From an uncultured Paracoccaceae bacterium (GTDB lineage Bacteria > Pseudomonadota > Alphaproteobacteria > Rhodobacterales > Rhodobacteraceae), in the NCBI GenBank assembly GCA_947500775.1, contig CANMTD010000006.1, forward strand, positions 62,001 through 126,000: a stretch of 64,000 bases of DNA, read 5' to 3'. A program made the translations under genes and the position numbers. The notes under the pieces were generated by a model. It searched no databases and was not told the origin of the DNA. It saw only the letters and a list, made by a program, of their open reading frames with translations. Position 1 is the first letter of the stretch; each line of letters opens with the position of its first letter. Below, in pieces: positions 61,562-64,000 of this stretch.

Positions 61562-61954
61562 TCAGCTCAACGAAGCTAAAAAATCGTCAACCAAAGACTG
61601 GTATTTTGGACAGTCAGGATGCGATTTTAGAAGGGGTCGTAAATGATACTCAATAAGACCCCGTTGTTCTCTGTCATCTGGCAAACGGCGATTCATTGCG
61701 TCGATGAACGTAGATAAAGCCATAAATTTCAAAAGAGCCCTGTAACCCCTATCTGAACGGTGCGGAAGATTTCTGAGATAGTAGTCCGCCAGTTTCACTT
61801 GCTCAGACTTTGCCCAAGATCGGTGCGGCATAATCAAAAAGGCCTCACCAGCATTCCCGGCGTCAAAGCTAAAATTTGAAATAAGCCATTCGGCGGCCTC
61901 AGACGATCCAAGGCCCCGTATGGTCTTACATGCGTTTTGCAACTCCAGATTCAT
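61562..61954 (-). CDS. Candidate immunity protein of the CdiA-like toxin
   Basis: A 130-residue, mostly helical, soluble protein (NLELQNACKTIRGLGSSEAA, RGYRALLKFMALSTFIDAMN). ATG 61954 lies six bases after AGGA, and that site overlaps the toxin stop, so the two genes are translationally linked. I recognise no family. Immediate 3' placement after a CdiA C-terminus is the usual position of the cognate immunity gene. A GTG one codon earlier is possible but less well spaced. Confidence 0.65.
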   Translation of the reverse strand: MNLELQNACKTIRGLGSSEAAEWLISNFSFDAGNAGEAFLIMPHRSWAKSEQVKLADYYLRNLPHRSDRGYRALLKFMALSTFIDAMNRRLPDDREQRGLIEYHLRPLLKSHPDCPKYQSLVDDFLASLS

Positions 61955-61962
61955 CACTAATC

Positions 61963-64000
61963 CTACTGGTGCGCCGTGAACGAACCAGACGGCAACCCCG
62001 CATTGCCCGACAACTCGGCTGGGGGTGTATAGTGGCCTGAATTATTAGTCCAGTTCGTGATTGTCCCTCGGTTTGGACCAGCGTTATTACCAAACCGTAT
62101 TGAACCAGCGTAGCTAACTTCGCCACCACCACTAAGTCCAAGGTGGGTTGAATAATCTTGGTTGGTATTAGGCCGAGCAACCCGCACCGTACCATTCGGC
62201 ATCGTCACGAAATCGTAAGAGCCTGAAGGCGTGATACGGTTTCCACCCGGTCCCTCAAGCCAATAACGGCCTGAGCTATCCTGCACCAAAGTTCGAGGCG
62301 TAGATTGCAATACAGCGGCATCGCCCGGATACCGGTTGGTGAATGTGCCCCGCTCAGTCAGGTTAGGTGCACTAACTCCCCCATTTGTAGCATTAGGAAC
62401 CGAAGCATCACCTGCCCTTGTTGGCCTCACCAAGGGTTGTGGGCCAGGTGCGCATGCCGCTGGATTGTCTCCAGCAGCGCACTCAACAGCATCGACGACC
62501 ATTATTCCGAAACACAGAGACGGGCTCGCTGCACAAATCTCCACACCGAGGACGGCGCCTCCCGTTATCAATGCGAGAAGAAGTTGTGCATCTCTTATGG
62601 TATCAAGGTCGCCCAGGTAGCCCGCATAGGCTTCTCGGTAGTTACCCATACACGTTTCCGCAGTCACTCCGTCACAGCGACGGCTTGAGTAATCTTGGTA
62701 CCCCTTCGCAAAATCGAGATTTATTGAGAGCTGTTGCCAAGCTGAATTGCTCACGACATACGCGTTATTGTTAGAGAGGATGCTGGCCGCGACCGGGCTG
62801 ACAGCATGAACTTCAGTGATAGCTTCATTGTAGCTGACGGCCGATGACAAAATGGCATCAATACACATTTGATCGAAACACGTTTGAGCAAGCACACGAT
62901 CATTTTGAATGGACTTTTCCAGCCATACCTGTGCGATCGTGCGTTGCTCATCAGTTGAACAGCCGTCGCTTTCTTCAAAGCATCGTTCCAACTCTTGTTT
63001 CAGTTCGTACTGATCAGAATGCGTAAGGTAATTGTTCAAAATCGCAGATTGGCTGATCGTCCCTCCAAAGCTGACATTCACCGCCTCGCCATTCGCAAAC
63101 GGGAAGGCAGTCAACGCTCCGACAAGCGGCGCAAGTTTGAGCTTTTGGGCATCAGACAGATTGGACCCTGCCAACAGCGACGAGCTGGCGCCGGAGAAGA
63201 AACCCGCGGCGCAGTTGCCGTCGAGCGCTTCAAGGGCGACACAGCCTACGCCACCATGCAGCAGAAGATGGCCGACAGAGCCTTCCCAGTTGGCATTGCC
63301 ATCGCCAAGTTCACCGATACCGAACTGGGCGACAGCAAGGGTTTCGGTGACAAGGAAGGTCCGGCCCAGATCGTCGAAGCCTTCGAATGGGTCTTCGCCG
63401 TTAAGCACATTTGAAACGGTCTGATTGACGACCCGATTACCAAGCCGGTCCACAATGAGGTCTGGAGCGAAGTACTCCTGCAATCCACCAGCTTTACCAA
63501 TGCTGTCTATAGCGTTGTCAAAGCCCAAAGTGGTGTTGATATGGCCTGCGACATAGGATGTGCCTCCGGCAATGATCGCCGCTCCCAGTGCGTCACCCAA
63601 ATCGAAGTTACCCGTTATGGAACCGTCGATGACGCTGACCGTAAAGTTGTTGAACGCCTGTGAGGCTACGACTTGGAACGTACTCTGAGAACCCACAGTT
63701 CCGAACAGGCCAAAGCCGGTCCCGCCGCTTGCATAAGCGACTGCTGCGGTCAGCAGCGCCTGGAAGGCAGGGTTCAGGCGGACCTGTTTGTCGTACCATT
63801 CGTGATCGCGCAGCTGGATCGTGTGATAGGTCGCGCCATGGTCCTGGATCAGGGTGTCGAGGTAGGCAAACTGCTGACCATCGGACGCGCCGGGCAGATC
63901 ATAGTCGCGCAGGTATTTCCGATCGACGTCCTGTGCGGCATTTGCCGCCTGTGCCTGATCCTCGGGGGTGTAAAGATTGACCAGCGCGTTGTCGAACTCC
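61963..64000 (-). CDS. CdiA/FhaB-type polymorphic toxin, 3' part
   Basis: The frame is open from the window edge to TAG 61963 (678 residues seen, 5' end outside). The first part contains the haemagglutinin DUF637-like stretch EWYDKQVRLNPAFQALLTAA and VGSQSTFQVVASQAFNNF. The pretoxin follows: SAILNNYLTHSDQYELKQEL with cysteines in a C-x6-C-x26-C-x4-C pattern. The last about 100 residues form the variable toxin domain (SGSYDFVTMPNGTVRVARP, STHLGLSGGGEVSYAGSIRF, TNNSGHYTPPAE). The SGHYxP end is seen in many polymorphic toxins of unknown activity. It would be delivered to neighbouring cells by contact-dependent inhibition. Confidence 0.82.
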   Translation of the reverse strand, partial: EFDNALVNLYTPEDQAQAANAAQDVDRKYLRDYDLPGASDGQQFAYLDTLIQDHGATYHTIQLRDHEWYDKQVRLNPAFQALLTAAVAYASGGTGFGLFGTVGSQSTFQVVASQAFNNFTVSVIDGSITGNFDLGDALGAAIIAGGTSYVAGHINTTLGFDNAIDSIGKAGGLQEYFAPDLIVDRLGNRVVNQTVSNVLNGEDPFEGFDDLGRTFLVTETLAVAQFGIGELGDGNANWEGSVGHLLLHGGVGCVALEALDGNCAAGFFSGASSSLLAGSNLSDAQKLKLAPLVGALTAFPFANGEAVNVSFGGTISQSAILNNYLTHSDQYELKQELERCFEESDGCSTDEQRTIAQVWLEKSIQNDRVLAQTCFDQMCIDAILSSAVSYNEAITEVHAVSPVAASILSNNNAYVVSNSAWQQLSINLDFAKGYQDYSSRRCDGVTAETCMGNYREAYAGYLGDLDTIRDAQLLLALITGGAVLGVEICAASPSLCFGIMVVDAVECAAGDNPAACAPGPQPLVRPTRAGDASVPNATNGGVSAPNLTERGTFTNRYPGDAAVLQSTPRTLVQDSSGRYWLEGPGGNRITPSGSYDFVTMPNGTVRVARPNTNQDYSTHLGLSGGGEVSYAGSIRFGNNAGPNRGTITNWTNNSGHYTPPAELSGNAGLPSGSFTAHQ

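Overview
The window looks like chromosomal DNA from a high-GC alphaproteobacterium, most likely a Rhodobacteraceae / roseobacter-group member. This rests on gene content (Hint-domain RTX protein, DUF6778-type lipoprotein, TRAP transporters, Zur/Zrg operon, short overlapping operons) and on base composition. The species cannot be named. No rRNA, tRNA or CRISPR array was seen.

Layout. 1-2.5 kb: the front part of a PAS-domain sensor running off the left edge, a decayed short-chain dehydrogenase tail, and an Hsp70-like ATPase. 2.6-6.6 kb: a zinc-import operon (zur, zrgA, ABC ATPase, FtsX-type permease, two DUF3299 proteins) behind a perfect palindrome that is a candidate Zur box. 6.8-8.3 kb: a membrane LytTR regulator and a small exported protein. 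8.5-14.5 kb: an Afu/Fbp-type ABC importer, a dual-specificity phosphatase and a LacI regulator, which together suggest uptake of a phosphorylated solute. 14.6-19.2 kb: a small Hint protein, a lipoprotein and a 1108-residue RTX-Hint protein. 19.9-25.8 kb: a complete Bat-type operon (MoxR, DUF58, DUF4381, two VWA proteins, TPR, BatD). It is divergent from a NarX/NarL-type kinase and response regulator, with two spaced palindromes between them. 28-29.7 kb: a DUF305 protein and a Tat-exported beta-propeller. 29.9-38.1 kb: a TRAP transporter with a hotdog hydratase, AMP-forming ligase, IclR regulator, thioesterase and CaiB-type CoA-transferase, which looks like an organic-acid uptake and CoA-activation pathway. 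38.2-43.2 kb: an RND efflux pump with a divergent TetR. 43.5-48.5 kb: a Sel1 protein and a two-partner secretion pair (TpsA, TpsB).

48.5-64 kb is accessory in character. IS3-family relics lie at 48.5 kb and 59 kb. Between them is an aromatic catabolic island: intradiol dioxygenase, muconate-cycloisomerase-like enzyme, alpha/beta hydrolase, SCP2-like protein, BKACE enzyme, a Liv-type ABC transporter and a LysR regulator. This reads as an ortho-cleavage pathway in which BKACE could replace the usual CoA-transferase and thiolase. Two copies of the operator-like sequence GTATC-N4-GATAC sit in its divergent promoter.

Beyond the IS, on the minus strand, is the 3' end of a CdiA/FhaB-type polymorphic toxin with its candidate immunity gene. 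It is followed by an orphan toxin C-terminus with its own zinc-ribbon candidate immunity gene. The two toxins share an NNYLTH four-cysteine pretoxin segment but have unrelated C-terminal domains. This contact-dependent-inhibition array is the most interesting system in the window.
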